This document shows, one piece after another, positions 1 through 9,558 of a stretch of DNA of 64,000 nucleotides. The position numbers were made by a program, and so were the translations under genes. Position 1 is the stretch's first letter; every line of letters begins with the position of its first letter. The stretch is from Streptomyces alboniger (GTDB lineage: Bacteria > Actinomycetota > Actinomycetes > Streptomycetales > Streptomycetaceae): positions 1,860,001 through 1,924,000 of the forward strand of contig NZ_CP023695.1 of NCBI RefSeq assembly GCF_008704395.1, read 5' to 3'. The notes below the pieces were generated by a model. That model had not been told where the DNA came from. It saw only the letters and a list, made by a program, of their open reading frames with translations, and did no database searches.

Positions 1-857
1 CCGCCGACATCCTGCGCCCGGTCTTCGACGCGACCGGCGGCCAGGACGGCCGCGTGTCGATCGAGGTCGACCCGCGCCTGGCGCACAACACCAAGGCCAC
101 GGTCGCCGAGGCCAAGCAGCTCGCGTGGCTGGTCGACCGCCCGAACACGCTCATCAAGATCCCGGCCACCGAGGCGGGCCTCCCGGCGATCACCGAGGTC
201 ATCGGCCTCGGCATCAGCGTCAACGTGACGCTGATCTTCTCGCTGGAGCGCTACCGCCTGGTCATGGACGCGTACGTGGCGGGTCTGGAGAAGGCCAAGG
301 AGCGCGGCCTGGACCTCTCCAAGATCCACTCGGTGGCGTCCTTCTTCGTGTCCCGCGTGGACACCGAGATCGACAAGCGCCTGGACGGCATCGGCACGGA
401 CGAGGCCAAGTCCCTCAAGGGCAAGGCCGCGCTCGCCAACGCCCGTCTGGCGTACGAGGCGTACGAGGAGGTCTTCTCGTCCGACCGCTGGGCGGCCCTG
501 GACAAGGCGCAGGCCAACAAGCAGCGCCCGCTGTGGGCCTCGACCGGTGTCAAGGACCCGGCGTACAAGGACACCCTGTACGTAGACGAGCTGGTCGCGC
601 CCAACACGGTGAACACGATGCCGGAAGCGACCCTGGAAGCCGCCGGCGACCACGGTTCGATCACCGGCAACACCATCGCGGGCACCTACGACGAGGCCCG
701 TGCCGAGATCGCCGCGGTGGAGAAGCTCGGCATCTCGTACGACGAGGTCGTGCAGCTCCTGGAAGACGAGGGCGTCGAGAAGTTCGAGGCCTCCTGGAAC
801 GACCTGCTCAAGTCGACCGAGGCCGAGCTGAAGCGCCTCGCTCCTTCGAAGGGCTGA
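1..857 (+). CDS. tal: Transaldolase (5' end outside window)
   Basis: The C-terminal 284 codons of transaldolase, in the frame that reads [13 protein letters not shown] from base 3. The enzyme moves a dihydroxyacetone unit between sedoheptulose-7-P and glyceraldehyde-3-P in the cytosolic non-oxidative pentose phosphate pathway. Visible motifs are [10 protein letters not shown] and [12 protein letters not shown], whose lysine is the Schiff-base residue; [13 protein letters not shown] and the C-terminal [10 protein letters not shown] also fit the TalAB-type actinobacterial enzyme. The gene is followed after 5 nt by zwf, so it is co-transcribed with the oxidative branch. Only the first roughly 85-90 residues should be missing, judged by the family length of 370-380. 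Confidence 0.96.
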   Translation, partial: ADILRPVFDATGGQDGRVSIEVDPRLAHNTKATVAEAKQLAWLVDRPNTLIKIPATEAGLPAITEVIGLGISVNVTLIFSLERYRLVMDAYVAGLEKAKERGLDLSKIHSVASFFVSRVDTEIDKRLDGIGTDEAKSLKGKAALANARLAYEAYEEVFSSDRWAALDKAQANKQRPLWASTGVKDPAYKDTLYVDELVAPNTVNTMPEATLEAAGDHGSITGNTIAGTYDEARAEIAAVEKLGISYDEVVQLLEDEGVEKFEASWNDLLKSTEAELKRLAPSKG

Positions 858-862
858 CCACT

Positions 863-2386
863 TTGTCAAGCAGCAATCCGCTGCGTGACGCCGCAGACCG
901 ACGGCTCCCGCGTATCGCGGGGCCGTCGGGCCTGGTCATTTTTGGCGTCACGGGCGATTTGTCCCGTAAAAAGCTGATGCCCGCCGTGTACGACCTCGCG
1001 AACCGAGGTCTGTTGCCGCCGGGCTTTTCCCTTATTGGTTTCGCCCGTCGCGACTGGGAGGACGAGGACTTCGCCCAGGTCGTGCATGACGCGGTCAAGC
1101 AGCACTCGCGCACGCCGTTCCGCGAGGAGGTCTGGCAGCAGCTCATCCAGGGGATGCGCTTCGTCCAGGGCAACTTCGACGACGACGCCGCGTTCGAGCA
1201 GCTCAAGGCCACCATCCAGGAGCTGGACAAGGCGCAGGGCACGGGCGGCAACTTCGCCTTCTACCTCTCGGTGCCCCCCAAGTTCTTCCCGCAGGTCGTC
1301 CAGCAGCTCAAGAAGCACGAGCTGGCGGACGCCCCCGAGGGCTCCTGGCGCCGCGCGGTCATCGAGAAGCCGTTCGGGCACAACCTGGCCTCCGCCCAGG
1401 AACTGAACGCGATCGTGCACGAGGTGTTCGCCCCGGACCAGGTGTTCCGGATCGACCACTACCTCGGCAAGGAGACCGTCCAGAACATCCTGGCGCTCCG
1501 CTTCGCCAACCAGATGTTCGAGCCGATCTGGAACCGGTCGTACGTCGACCACGTGCAGATCACGATGGCCGAGGACATCGGCATCGGCGGCCGCGCCGGC
1601 TACTACGACGGCATCGGCGCCGCCCGCGACGTCATCCAGAACCACCTGCTCCAGCTGATGGCCCTCACCGCCATGGAGGAGCCCGCCTCCTTCGACGCGG
1701 ACGCGCTGGTCGCCGAGAAGGCGAAGGTGCTGGGCGCCGTCCGGCTGCCGAAGGACCTCGGCAGGAGCACGGTCCGCGGCCAGTACTCCGCGGGGTGGCA
1801 GGGCGGCGAGAAGGCCGTCGGCTACCTCCAGGAAGAGGGCATCGACCCCAAGTCGAAGACCGACACCTACGCCGCCATCAAGCTGGGGGTGGACAACCGC
1901 CGCTGGGCGGGCGTCCCCTTCTACCTGCGCACCGGCAAGCGTCTCGGCCGACGGGTGACGGAGATCGCGGTGGTCTTCCAGCGCGCCCCCCACTCGCCCT
2001 TCGACCACACCGCCACCGAGGAGCTGGGGCAGAACGCGATCGTCATCCGCGTCCAGCCCGACGAGGGCATCACGGTCCGGTTCGGCTCCAAGGTGCCCGG
2101 CACCTCCATGGAGATCCGGGACGTCTCGATGGACTTCGCGTACGGCGAGTCCTTCACCGAGTCCAGCCCGGAGGCGTACGAGCGTCTGATCCTCGACGTC
2201 CTGCTCGGCGACGCCAACCTCTTCCCGCGCACGGAGGAGGTCGAGCTGTCCTGGAACATCCTCGACCCGATCGAGGAGTACTGGGACAAGCACGGCAAGC
2301 CCGCGCAGTACCCGGCCGGCACCTGGGGCCCGACCGAGGCGGACGAGATGCTCGCACGAGACGGACGGAGCTGGCGTCGGCCATGA
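863..2386 (+). CDS. zwf: Glucose-6-phosphate dehydrogenase
   Basis: A 507-aa enzyme that oxidises glucose-6-P to 6-phosphogluconolactone and supplies NADPH. The N-terminal Rossmann motif GVTGDLSRKKLMPA is near residues 27-40 and the active-site signature IDHYLGKETVQN near residues 195-206. I place the start at a TTG: the next codons read SSSNPLRDAADRR, as in Streptomyces Zwf, and AAGGG lies 9 nt upstream across the tal stop. The TTG may limit translation. The stop overlaps the opcA start (ATGA), indicating coupling. Codons between about 935 and 1045 are unusually A/T-ending (ATT, TTT, TTG, AAA, CTT) compared with the rest of the gene. Confidence 0.95.
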   Translation: MSSSNPLRDAADRRLPRIAGPSGLVIFGVTGDLSRKKLMPAVYDLANRGLLPPGFSLIGFARRDWEDEDFAQVVHDAVKQHSRTPFREEVWQQLIQGMRFVQGNFDDDAAFEQLKATIQELDKAQGTGGNFAFYLSVPPKFFPQVVQQLKKHELADAPEGSWRRAVIEKPFGHNLASAQELNAIVHEVFAPDQVFRIDHYLGKETVQNILALRFANQMFEPIWNRSYVDHVQITMAEDIGIGGRAGYYDGIGAARDVIQNHLLQLMALTAMEEPASFDADALVAEKAKVLGAVRLPKDLGRSTVRGQYSAGWQGGEKAVGYLQEEGIDPKSKTDTYAAIKLGVDNRRWAGVPFYLRTGKRLGRRVTEIAVVFQRAPHSPFDHTATEELGQNAIVIRVQPDEGITVRFGSKVPGTSMEIRDVSMDFAYGESFTESSPEAYERLILDVLLGDANLFPRTEEVELSWNILDPIEEYWDKHGKPAQYPAGTWGPTEADEMLARDGRSWRRP

Positions 2387-3483
2387 AGATCGACCTTACG
2401 GACACCACGTCCAGCAAGATCAACAAGGCGCTGGTGCAGGGCCGCCGCGCGATCGGCACCCCGGCCGTCGGCATGGTCCTCACCCTCGTCATCGTCACCG
2501 ACGAGGAGAACGCCTACGACTCCCTGAAGGCGGCCAACGACGCGTCGCGCGAGCACCCCTCGCGCACCCTCGTGGTCATCAAGCGCGCCGCCCGCTCGCC
2601 CCGTGACCGCACGACCTCGCGCCTGGACGCCGAGGTACGGGTGGGCGTCGAGGCGGGCACCGGCGAGACGGTGGTCCTGCGGCTGTACGGCGAGGTCATC
2701 AACCACGCCCAGTCGGTCGTCCTGCCGCTGCTGCTCCCCGACGCCCCCGTGGTCGTCTGGTGGCCGGTGAACGCCCCGCTGGACCCGTCCAACGACCCGC
2801 TCGGCGCGCTGGCCCAGCGCCGCGTCACGGACACCTACGCGGCCGAGCAGCCGATCCACGAGCTGACCGCCCGCGCCGAGGCCTACCACCCCGGCGACAC
2901 GGACCTGTCCTGGACCCGCATCACCCCGTGGCGCTCCATGCTCGCCGCGGCCCTGGACCAGGTCACGTGCAAGGTCACGTCGGTGCAGGTGGAGGGCGAG
3001 GAGTTCAACCCCAGCTGCGAACTGCTCGGCATGTGGCTCGCGGACCGGCTCGACGTCCCGGTGAAGCGCTCGCTGTCGGCGGGCCCCGGCCTGACCGGCG
3101 TACGCATGGAGACCGACTGCGGTCCCATCGTGCTCGACCGCGCCGACGGCTCGCTGGCCACGCTCTCCATCCAGGGGCAGCCCGACCGCGCGGTGGCCCT
3201 CAAGCGCCGCGAGACGGCCGAGCTGATCGCGGAGGAGCTGCGCCGCCTCGACCCGGACGACACCTACGCGTCCGCGCTGAAGTACGGCGTGGAGCGGCTT
3301 GGCGAGCCCTCGTCGGAGCCGATGAAGGCCGCCGGAAGCCCGGCCGCCGAGGACGCGAAGGACGCGCCCGAGCCCGCGGAGGCGGCGACCGAGTCGAAGG
3401 AGGCGGCTGAGCCGAAAAAGGCGGCTGAGCCGAAGAAGGCGCCGGCGAAGAAGGCCCCGGCCAAGAAGGCGGCAGCGAAATGA
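2383..3483 (+). CDS. opcA: Glucose-6-phosphate dehydrogenase assembly/allosteric protein OpcA
   Basis: A 366-aa OpcA starting MKIDLTDTTSSKINKAL. In actinobacteria and cyanobacteria OpcA is required for full, redox-tuned activity of Zwf, probably as a bound subunit. The family core covers roughly residues 1-305 (for example PDAPVVVWWPVNAP and ITPWRSMLAAALDQ). After it comes a low-complexity tail of about 55 residues rich in Ala, Glu, Lys and Pro, ending in repeated AEPKKA and APAKKA units, which I regard as disordered. It overlaps zwf by ATGA at the 5' end and pgl by ATGA at the 3' end, so Zwf, OpcA and Pgl are translationally coupled. Confidence 0.95.
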   Translation: MKIDLTDTTSSKINKALVQGRRAIGTPAVGMVLTLVIVTDEENAYDSLKAANDASREHPSRTLVVIKRAARSPRDRTTSRLDAEVRVGVEAGTGETVVLRLYGEVINHAQSVVLPLLLPDAPVVVWWPVNAPLDPSNDPLGALAQRRVTDTYAAEQPIHELTARAEAYHPGDTDLSWTRITPWRSMLAAALDQVTCKVTSVQVEGEEFNPSCELLGMWLADRLDVPVKRSLSAGPGLTGVRMETDCGPIVLDRADGSLATLSIQGQPDRAVALKRRETAELIAEELRRLDPDDTYASALKYGVERLGEPSSEPMKAAGSPAAEDAKDAPEPAEAATESKEAAEPKKAAEPKKAPAKKAPAKKAAAK

Positions 3484-4259
3484 GCGCGACTCCGCAGCTC
3501 GTCGTCCACCGCGACAAGGAGCTGATGGCGCAGGCCGCGGCGGCCCGCCTGATCACGAAGATCGTCGACGCGCAGGCCGCCCGCGGCTACGCGTCGGTGG
3601 TCCTCACCGGCGGCCGCAACGGCAACGGCCTTCTGGCAGCGCTGAGTTCGTCCGCGGCGAAGGACGCGATCGACTGGTCGCGCCTCGACCTGTGGTGGGG
3701 GGACGAGCGCTTCCTGCCGGACGGCGACCCGGAGCGCAACTACACCCAGGCTCGTGCGGCGCTGCTCGACGCGGTACCGCTCAACCCGGCCCGGGTGCAC
3801 CCGATGCCCCCCTCCGACGGCCCCTACGAGGTGGACGCCGCGGCTGAGGCCTACGCCGCCGAACTCGCCGCGGCGGCGAGCCCGGACGACCACGGCCCGG
3901 TGCCGACGTTCGACGTGCTGATGCTCGGTGTCGGCCCGGACACGCACGTCGCCTCGCTCTTCCCCGAGCTGCCCGCGGTGCGCGAGACGGAGCGCACGGT
4001 GGTCGGTGTGCACGGCGCGCCGAAGCCCCCGCCGACCCGCGTCACGCTCACGCTCCCGGCGATCCGGGCGGCACGCGAGGTGTGGCTGCTCGCGGCGGGC
4101 GAGGACAAGGCGGGGGCCGCGGCCATCGCCCTGTCCGGGGCGGGCGAGGTGCAGGCCCCCGCGGCCGGCGCCTACGGCCGCTCGCGCACGCTGTGGCTGC
4201 TCGACGAGGCGGCGGCCTCGCAGCTCCCCGCGGACCTGTACCGGCCCGCGGTCGCCTAG
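3480..4259 (+). CDS. pgl: 6-phosphogluconolactonase (DevB/SOL type)
   Basis: A 259-aa enzyme that hydrolyses 6-phosphogluconolactone to 6-phosphogluconate, the second step of the oxidative pentose phosphate pathway. Diagnostic segments are VVLTGGRNGNGLLAAL near residue 40, LWWGDERFLP near residue 70 and LMLGVGPDTHVASLFPE near residue 145, which match the glucosamine-6-phosphate isomerase/6PGL fold. Length is normal for the DevB family. It is the last gene of the tal-zwf-opcA-pgl unit: its ATG overlaps the opcA stop, and a strong hairpin follows its own stop. Confidence 0.95.
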   Translation: MSATPQLVVHRDKELMAQAAAARLITKIVDAQAARGYASVVLTGGRNGNGLLAALSSSAAKDAIDWSRLDLWWGDERFLPDGDPERNYTQARAALLDAVPLNPARVHPMPPSDGPYEVDAAAEAYAAELAAAASPDDHGPVPTFDVLMLGVGPDTHVASLFPELPAVRETERTVVGVHGAPKPPPTRVTLTLPAIRAAREVWLLAAGEDKAGAAAIALSGAGEVQAPAAGAYGRSRTLWLLDEAAASQLPADLYRPAVA

Positions 4260-4278
4260 AAACCAGGCCGTACGCGAC

Positions 4279-4310
4279 AGGGGCCCCGCACCGTCCGGCG
4301 CGGGGCCCCT
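4279..4310. terminator. Bidirectional hairpin between pgl and DUF2087 gene
   Basis: A perfect 11-bp inverted repeat (AGGGGCCCCGC and its complement) with a 10-nt loop lies between two converging genes. Its right arm overlaps the stop codon of the - strand DUF2087 gene. There is no U-tract, as is usual for Streptomyces terminators. Confidence 0.75.
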
Positions 4311-4797
4311 ACGCGCGGGCGTGGACGCGGCGGTAGCTGCTGCCGTCCGACGCGCGCTCCAAGAGGCCGTCGGTGACGCAGTGCCTGCGCAGCGCCGCGG
4401 TGTCGTCGTGCACGGTGCGGAACGCGTCGTTGACCTCGCGCTCGCTGTAGGCCCGGTCGGCGTCGAAGAGGGTGTCCGTCAGATGGACGAGGAGTTCGTG
4501 GCGCACGACGGGGCGTACGGGAATGGCCGTGAGGCGGCCGTGCGCGAAGAAGCCGGTGAGGCGGCGCGGCACGGTCGGATGGGTGTCCACCGGGCCGGGC
4601 CCCCGCCGGAAGACCGCCGGGTCGGCCCGGAGCGACCCGTCGGGCAGCCGCTCCACGAGCCCGCCGGCCAGGAGCCGTCCCAGGTGCTTGCGGGCGGCGG
4701 GCGAGTCGGCCTCGCGCGGCGGCAGGTCGTCGAGGACGATGCGCGCGTACAGTCGCAGTCTCTCGGGGTCGGCGAGCGCGGCGAGCAGCTGGTCCAT
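4309..4797 (-). CDS. DUF2087 domain protein, ArsR-like N-terminus
   Basis: A 162-aa protein. The N-terminal 60 residues (MDQLLAALADPERLRLYARIVLD ...) resemble an ArsR/winged-helix dimer segment. The C-terminal half has the DUF2087 pattern: RRLTGFFAHGRL, then FDADRAYSEREVNDAF, ending with ALRRHCVTDGLLERASDGSSYRR. DUF2087 proteins are usually annotated as transcriptional regulators, but the target here is unknown. I prefer the internal ATG, 21 codons after the longest start, because GGGAGG sits 7-8 nt before it. The gene stands alone between pgl and pgi. Confidence 0.8.
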   Translation of the reverse strand: MDQLLAALADPERLRLYARIVLDDLPPREADSPAARKHLGRLLAGGLVERLPDGSLRADPAVFRRGPGPVDTHPTVPRRLTGFFAHGRLTAIPVRPVVRHELLVHLTDTLFDADRAYSEREVNDAFRTVHDDTAALRRHCVTDGLLERASDGSSYRRVHARA

Positions 4798-4881
4798 GGC
4801 GGTCCTCCCGACGGGTGACAGAGCCGAAGCAGTGTCACCCGCCGGGCGGGGCACTCGCATCCGATTAACAGCGCGTGTCGC

Positions 4882-6534
4882 TCAACGGCCGCGCAGGTCG
4901 CGGTACTTGGCGACCAGTGCCGTGGTCGAACCGTCCAGGTCGGGCACCTCGGCGCCCTCGGTCAGCGCGGGCTCGACGCGCTTGGCGAGGACCTTGCCGA
5001 GTTCGACGCCCCACTGGTCGAAGGAGTCGATGTTCCACACGGCACCCTGGACGAACACCTTGTGTTCGTAGAGCGCGATGAGCTGACCGAGGACCGAGGG
5101 GGTCAGTTCCTTGGCGAGGATCGTCGTCGTGGGGTGGTTGCCCTTGAACGTCTTGTGCGGGACCAGCTCCTCCGCCACCCCCTCGGCGCGCACCTCGTCG
5201 GGCGTCTTGCCGAACGCCAGCGCCTGGGTCTGCGCGAAGAAGTTGGCCATCAGCAGGTCGTGCTGGGCGACCAGGCCGGGGGCCAGATCGGCGACCGGCT
5301 CGGCGAAGCCGATGAAGTCCGCCGGGATCAACTTCGTGCCCTGGTGAATGAGTTGGTAGTAGGCGTGCTGACCGTTGGTGCCGGGCGTGCCCCAGACGAC
5401 CGGGCCGGTCTGCCAGTCGACCTCCCGGCCGTCCCGGTCGACGTACTTGCCGTTGGACTCCATGTCCAGCTGCTGGAGGTAGGCCGTGAACTTGGAGAGG
5501 TAGTGCGAGTACGGCAGCACGGCGTGCGACTGCGCGTCGTGGAAGTTGCCGTACCAGACGCCCAACAGGCCCATCAGCAGCGGGACGTTGGACTCGGGAG
5601 GCGCGGCGCGGAAGTGCTTGTCGACGAGGTGGAAGCCGTCGAGCATCTCGCGGAAGCGGTCGGGCCCGATGGCGATCATCAGGGAGAGGCCGATGGCGGA
5701 GTCGTAGGAGTAGCGGCCGCCGACCCAGTCCCAGAACTCGAACATGTTCGCCGTGTCGATGCCGAACTCCGACACCTTCTCGGCATTCGTCGACAGGGCC
5801 ACGAAGTGCTGGGCGACGGCGTCCTGACCCGCCTTCAGCTCGGTGAGCAGCCAGTCGCGCGCGGAGGTGGCGTTGGTGATCGTCTCGATGGTGGTGAACG
5901 TCTTCGAGGCGATGATGAACAGCGTCTCGGCGGCGTCCAGGTCCCGCACGGCCTCGTGCAGGTCGGCGCCGTCCACGTTCGACACGAAGCGGACGGTGAG
6001 GTCGCGGTCGGTGAAGGAGCGCAGCGCCTCGTACGCCATGGCGGGGCCGAGGTCGGAGCCGCCGATGCCGATGTTGACGATGTTCTTGATGCGCTTGCCG
6101 GTGTGTCCGGTCCACTCGCCGGAGCGGATCCTCTCCGAGAAGGCGCTCATCTTGTCGAGGACGGCGTGCACCGCCGGTACCACGTTCTCGCCGTCGACCA
6201 TGATGACGGCGTCACGCGGGGCGCGCAGCGCGGTGTGCAGGACGGCGCGGTCCTCGGTGGTGTTGATCTTCTCACCGCGGAACATGGCGTCCCGCAGGCC
6301 GAAGACGTCGGTGGCGGCGGCGAGGTCGCGCAGCAGCGTCAGCGTCTCCGCGGTGACGAGGTGCTTGGAGTAGTCGATGTGCAGGTCACCGACCTGGAGG
6401 GTGTACGCCGTGCCGCGCGCCGGGTCCGCGGCGAACAGGTCGCACAGCCGCACCTCCCCGAGCTGCTCGCGGTGGGCGGCGAGCGCCGTCCACTCGGGTG
6501 TCTGATTGAGCCTGGCGCGGCTTTCTGCGTTCAT
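4882..6534 (-). CDS. pgi: Glucose-6-phosphate isomerase
   Basis: A 550-aa enzyme interconverting glucose-6-P and fructose-6-P, linking the pentose phosphate genes on one side with the glycolytic genes on the other. Family signatures are clear: [16 protein letters not shown] near residue 155, [20 protein letters not shown] near residue 210, the active-site region QGTKLIP, and [10 protein letters not shown] near residue 510. Translation is set at [15 protein letters not shown], typical for the family; the 24 upstream codons of the open frame read through the leader. The mRNA leader covers roughly 6535-6670. Confidence 0.95.
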   Translation of the reverse strand: MNAESRARLNQTPEWTALAAHREQLGEVRLCDLFAADPARGTAYTLQVGDLHIDYSKHLVTAETLTLLRDLAAATDVFGLRDAMFRGEKINTTEDRAVLHTALRAPRDAVIMVDGENVVPAVHAVLDKMSAFSERIRSGEWTGHTGKRIKNIVNIGIGGSDLGPAMAYEALRSFTDRDLTVRFVSNVDGADLHEAVRDLDAAETLFIIASKTFTTIETITNATSARDWLLTELKAGQDAVAQHFVALSTNAEKVSEFGIDTANMFEFWDWVGGRYSYDSAIGLSLMIAIGPDRFREMLDGFHLVDKHFRAAPPESNVPLLMGLLGVWYGNFHDAQSHAVLPYSHYLSKFTAYLQQLDMESNGKYVDRDGREVDWQTGPVVWGTPGTNGQHAYYQLIHQGTKLIPADFIGFAEPVADLAPGLVAQHDLLMANFFAQTQALAFGKTPDEVRAEGVAEELVPHKTFKGNHPTTTILAKELTPSVLGQLIALYEHKVFVQGAVWNIDSFDQWGVELGKVLAKRVEPALTEGAEVPDLDGSTTALVAKYRDLRGR

Positions 6535-6670
6535 CTCGGACTTCAGCCTTCTCTCGTACCCGCGTACGTACCTTGTCCCGCTGCCCCACTTGATGGTGCA
6601 GCCCAACCTAATGGATCAGAGGGCGGTATGAGATATCTGAAGCTGTCTGTCCGTACCCGTACCGAGATAA

Positions 6671-6709
6671 GAAACCGGCCGGACACCTTCTCGGTGCCCG
6701 GCCGGTTTC
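6671..6709 (-). terminator. Terminator after the RbpA-like gene
   Basis: A 17-bp stem with a single mismatch (arms starting GAAACCGGCCGG) and a TTCTC loop, starting 7 nt beyond the stop of the RbpA-like gene and well upstream of the pgi start. It should separate the two transcription units. Confidence 0.85.
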
Positions 6710-6715
6710 CAAGTC

Positions 6716-7051
6716 CTAGATCTCGCCCCGCAGTTTGGCGAGCGCCTCCGCGAGAATCGCCTCGCCGTCCGCGTCGCTGCGCCGCTCACGCACATACGCC
6801 AGGTGCGTCTTGTACGGCTCGGTGCGCGGCGGGTCCGGCGGGTTGTCCCGGTCCTGACCTGCTGGGAAGCCGCAGCGGGGGCAGTCCCACGTGTCGGGGA
6901 CCTGCGCGTCGCTGGCGAAGCTCGGCTGTGTCTCGTGCCCGTTGGAGCACCAGAAGGAGATGCGCAGTCGCGGGGCGGACTCACCGCGCTCGGCCTCGCC
7001 CATCGGCCCCGCCCCGACCCGACTTCCTCGGATCGCGTTGCCACTTGCCAC
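6716..7051 (-). CDS. RbpA-family RNA polymerase-binding protein (paralogue)
   Basis: A 111-aa protein with the RbpA core. RbpA proteins bind the primary sigma factor and RNA polymerase in actinobacteria and stimulate open-complex formation. Visible are the N-terminal IRGSRVGAG element, the Zn-type ligands C35, H39, C57 and C60 (CSNGH ... CPRC), and a C-terminal sigma-interaction-like helix with YKTHLAYVRERRSDADGEA. It differs from canonical Streptomyces RbpA (which reads THWDMLMERR and is encoded elsewhere), so I take it to be the second paralogue, called RbpB in S. coelicolor as I recall. Starts at GTG with GGAG about 9 nt upstream. Confidence 0.8.
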   Translation of the reverse strand: MASGNAIRGSRVGAGPMGEAERGESAPRLRISFWCSNGHETQPSFASDAQVPDTWDCPRCGFPAGQDRDNPPDPPRTEPYKTHLAYVRERRSDADGEAILAEALAKLRGEI

Positions 7052-7210
7052 GGTCGTAACTCCCTGCGTGATGGTGCTGCTGCGGGCGCCTCAGTTTACG
7101 TAAGGCCCAACGCGCGTCCAGTGTCGGGAGTTACACCCCTCCCCCGGACGCAAGCCCCATGATAAGCCGCGCAAGCGGGCTCGCACCGGACAAGCGACCA
7201 GTGCCTGGCG

Positions 7211-7447
7211 CTAGTTGTTCGCCTTCATCAGCAGGCCCAGCGCGACAATGCACGCGAACCACAGCAGACCGACCACGACCGTGATGCGGTCGAGGTTGCG
7301 CTCCGCGACGGAGGAGCCGCCGACGGACGACTGCATGCCGCCGCCGAACATGTCGGAGAGACCGCCGCCCTTGCCCTTGTGCATCAGCACCAGAAGCATC
7401 ATCAGAGCGCTGAAGACGATCAGGGCGATCGAGAACCCCATAACCAC
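7211..7447 (-). CDS. secG: SecG preprotein translocase subunit
   Basis: A 78-aa inner-membrane protein of the SecYEG channel. It has two transmembrane helices (residues 3-22 and 57-75) joined by a Gly-rich loop HKGKGGGLSDMFGGGMQSSVGGSSVAERNLDR, which is the family signature. I choose the GTG start (MVMGFS) because GGAAG lies 11 nt before it; an ATG two codons later is an alternative. It lies downstream of the gap-pgk-tpiA run, separated from it by a strong terminator. Confidence 0.95.
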   Translation of the reverse strand: MVMGFSIALIVFSALMMLLVLMHKGKGGGLSDMFGGGMQSSVGGSSVAERNLDRITVVVGLLWFACIVALGLLMKANN

Positions 7448-7479
7448 GGCTGGACCAACTTCCTCGGATCTGAATCGAC

Positions 7480-7512
7480 GACGGGGGCCGAAGGCAGGCT
7501 TCGGCCCCCGTC
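7480..7512 (-). terminator. Terminator after tpiA
   Basis: A perfect 14-bp stem (outer arm beginning GACGGGGGCCGAAG) with a 5-nt GCAGG loop, between tpiA and secG on the - strand. It should end the gap-pgk-tpiA transcript and make secG a separate unit. Confidence 0.88.
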
Positions 7513-7542
7513 AGGGTACGACGTATCGCCGCTACCGCATAC

Positions 7543-8319
7543 TCACTGGTCGCGGAAGCGGACGATCTTGACGAACTCGTCCGAGTCGAGCGCGGCGCCG
7601 CCCACGAGGGCGCCGTCGACGTCGGGCTGGGCCATGATCGCGGCGACGTTCCCGGACTTCACCGAGCCGCCGTACTGGATGCGCACCTTGTCGGCCAGCT
7701 CCTGCGAGTACAGCTCGGCGAGGCGGCCGCGGATCGCGCCGCAGACCTCCTGCGCGTCCTCGGGGGTCGCGACCTCGCCGGTGCCGATCGCCCAGACCGG
7801 CTCGTAGGCGATCACGATGGACTCGGCCTGCTCGGCCGGGATGTCCTTGAGGCCGCCGTCGACCTGGTTCAGCGTGTACTGGACCTGCTGGCCCGCCTTG
7901 CGGATCTCCAGGCCCTCGCCGACGCAGAGGATCGGGGTCAGGCCGTGCTTGTAGGCGGCCTTCACCTTGGCGTTGCAGATCTGGTCGGTCTCGTTGTGGT
8001 ACTGGCGGCGCTCGGAGTGGCCCACGGCGACGTAGGAGCACTTCAGCTTGGCCAGCATCGGGCCCGAGATCTCGCCGGTGTAGGCACCGGAGTCCTGCGC
8101 CGAGATGTCCTGGGCGCCGTACTTGATCTTGAGCTTGTCGCCGTCGACCAGGGTCTGCACGGAGCGCAGGTCGGTGAAGGGCGGCAGGACGGCGACCTCG
8201 CAGGCCTCGTAGTCCTTGTCGGCCAGGGCGAAGGCCAGCTTCTGGACGTGGGCGATGGCCTCGAGGTGGTTGAGGTTCATCTTCCAGTTGCCCGCCATCA
8301 GCGGGGTGCGCGTAGTCAT
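7543..8319 (-). CDS. tpiA: Triosephosphate isomerase
   Basis: A 258-aa TIM-barrel enzyme interconverting dihydroxyacetone-P and glyceraldehyde-3-P. Catalytic residues are visible: the lysine of GNWKMN near residue 13, the histidine of [10 protein letters not shown] near residue 100, and the glutamate of [13 protein letters not shown] near residue 170; [11 protein letters not shown] forms the phosphate-binding loop. Its start lies 6 nt after the pgk stop, so the two genes are co-transcribed. Confidence 0.97.
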   Translation of the reverse strand: MTTRTPLMAGNWKMNLNHLEAIAHVQKLAFALADKDYEACEVAVLPPFTDLRSVQTLVDGDKLKIKYGAQDISAQDSGAYTGEISGPMLAKLKCSYVAVGHSERRQYHNETDQICNAKVKAAYKHGLTPILCVGEGLEIRKAGQQVQYTLNQVDGGLKDIPAEQAESIVIAYEPVWAIGTGEVATPEDAQEVCGAIRGRLAELYSQELADKVRIQYGGSVKSGNVAAIMAQPDVDGALVGGAALDSDEFVKIVRFRDQ

Positions 8320-8325
8320 CAGGTG

Positions 8326-9537
8326 TCAGTTCTCCAGTGCCGCGAGGCCGGGGAGCGTCTTGCCCTCGAGGTATTCGAGGGAGGCGCCACCACCGGTGGA
8401 AATGTGGCCGAATGCGTTCTCGTCGAAGCCCAGGGTCCGCACGGCCGCGGCGCTGTCGCCACCGCCGACGACCGTGAAGGCCGAGGTGTCGAGAAGCGCC
8501 TGGGCGACCGCCTTGGTGCCCTCGGCGTAGTCGGGGTGCTCGAAGACGCCCATCGGGCCGTTCCAGAAGATGGTGGCCGCGTCGGCGAGCTTCGAGGCGT
8601 AGAGCTTACGGGTCTCGGGACCGATGTCGAGACCCTCCTGGTCGGCGGGGATGGCGTCCGCCGCGACCGTGGTCGGGTTGGCCGGGGCCTTGGTCTTCAG
8701 GTCCGGGAAGTCCGGGGAGACCAGCACGTCGACGGGGAGGACGAACTCGACGCCCTTCGCCTCGGCCCGCTTCATGTACTCCTTGACCGCCGGGATCTGG
8801 TCCTCCTGGAGGAGTGAGATGCCGACCTCGTGGCCCTGGGCCTTGAGGAAGGTGTAGGCCATGCCGCCGCCGATGAGGATGCGGTCGGCCTTCTCCAGGA
8901 GGTGGTCGATCACGCCGAGCTTGTCGGAGACCTTGGCGCCGCCGAGGACCACCGCGTACGGCCGCTTCACGTCGTCGGTGAGCTTCTTCAGGACGCCGAC
9001 CTCGGTGGCGATGAGGTAGCCGGCGTAGTGCGGCAGCTTGGCCGGCAGGTCGAAGACCGAGGCGTGCTTGCGGTGCACGGCGCCGAAGCCGTCGCCCACG
9101 TAGACGTCCGCGAGGGCGGCGAGCTTCTCGGCGAACTCGCCGCGATCGGCGTCGTCCTTGCTGGTCTCGCCCGCGTTGAAGCGGAGGTTCTCGATGACGG
9201 CGACCTGGCCGGGCTCCAGGCCGTCCACCGCCTCGTGCGCGGCGGGACCGACGGTGTCCTGCGCGAACGCGACGGGCGCGCCCAGGAGTTCACCGAGCCG
9301 CTCGGCGGCGGGCAGCAGTGAGAAGGCCGGGTCCGGGGCGCCCTTGGGGCGGCCCAGGTGGGAGGCCACGACGACCTTGGCACCCGCGTCGGCGAGGGCC
9401 TTGACGGTCGGCAGGACGGCGCGGATGCGGCCGTCGTCGGTGATGGTGCCGTCGGCGAGCGGCACGTTGAGGTCGGCGCGGACGAACACCCGCTTGCCGT
9501 TGACCCCTTCGGCGAGAAGTGCGTCGATCGTCTTCAC
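8326..9537 (-). CDS. pgk: Phosphoglycerate kinase
   Basis: A 403-aa glycolytic kinase transferring phosphate between 1,3-bisphosphoglycerate and ADP. It shows the N-terminal substrate motif VFVRADLNVP, the hinge-proximal VLGGAKVSDKLGVI, and the C-terminal nucleotide-binding segments GGGMAYTFL and GGGDSAAAV. The start is a GTG giving (M)KTIDALLAEGV with AAGGAG 7 nt upstream; the longer frame with nine extra codons is rejected because 403 aa is the family length. Confidence 0.97.
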   Translation of the reverse strand: MKTIDALLAEGVNGKRVFVRADLNVPLADGTITDDGRIRAVLPTVKALADAGAKVVVASHLGRPKGAPDPAFSLLPAAERLGELLGAPVAFAQDTVGPAAHEAVDGLEPGQVAVIENLRFNAGETSKDDADRGEFAEKLAALADVYVGDGFGAVHRKHASVFDLPAKLPHYAGYLIATEVGVLKKLTDDVKRPYAVVLGGAKVSDKLGVIDHLLEKADRILIGGGMAYTFLKAQGHEVGISLLQEDQIPAVKEYMKRAEAKGVEFVLPVDVLVSPDFPDLKTKAPANPTTVAADAIPADQEGLDIGPETRKLYASKLADAATIFWNGPMGVFEHPDYAEGTKAVAQALLDTSAFTVVGGGDSAAAVRTLGFDENAFGHISTGGGASLEYLEGKTLPGLAALEN

Positions 9538-9558
9538 TACTGGACTCCTTGGGAGGGC

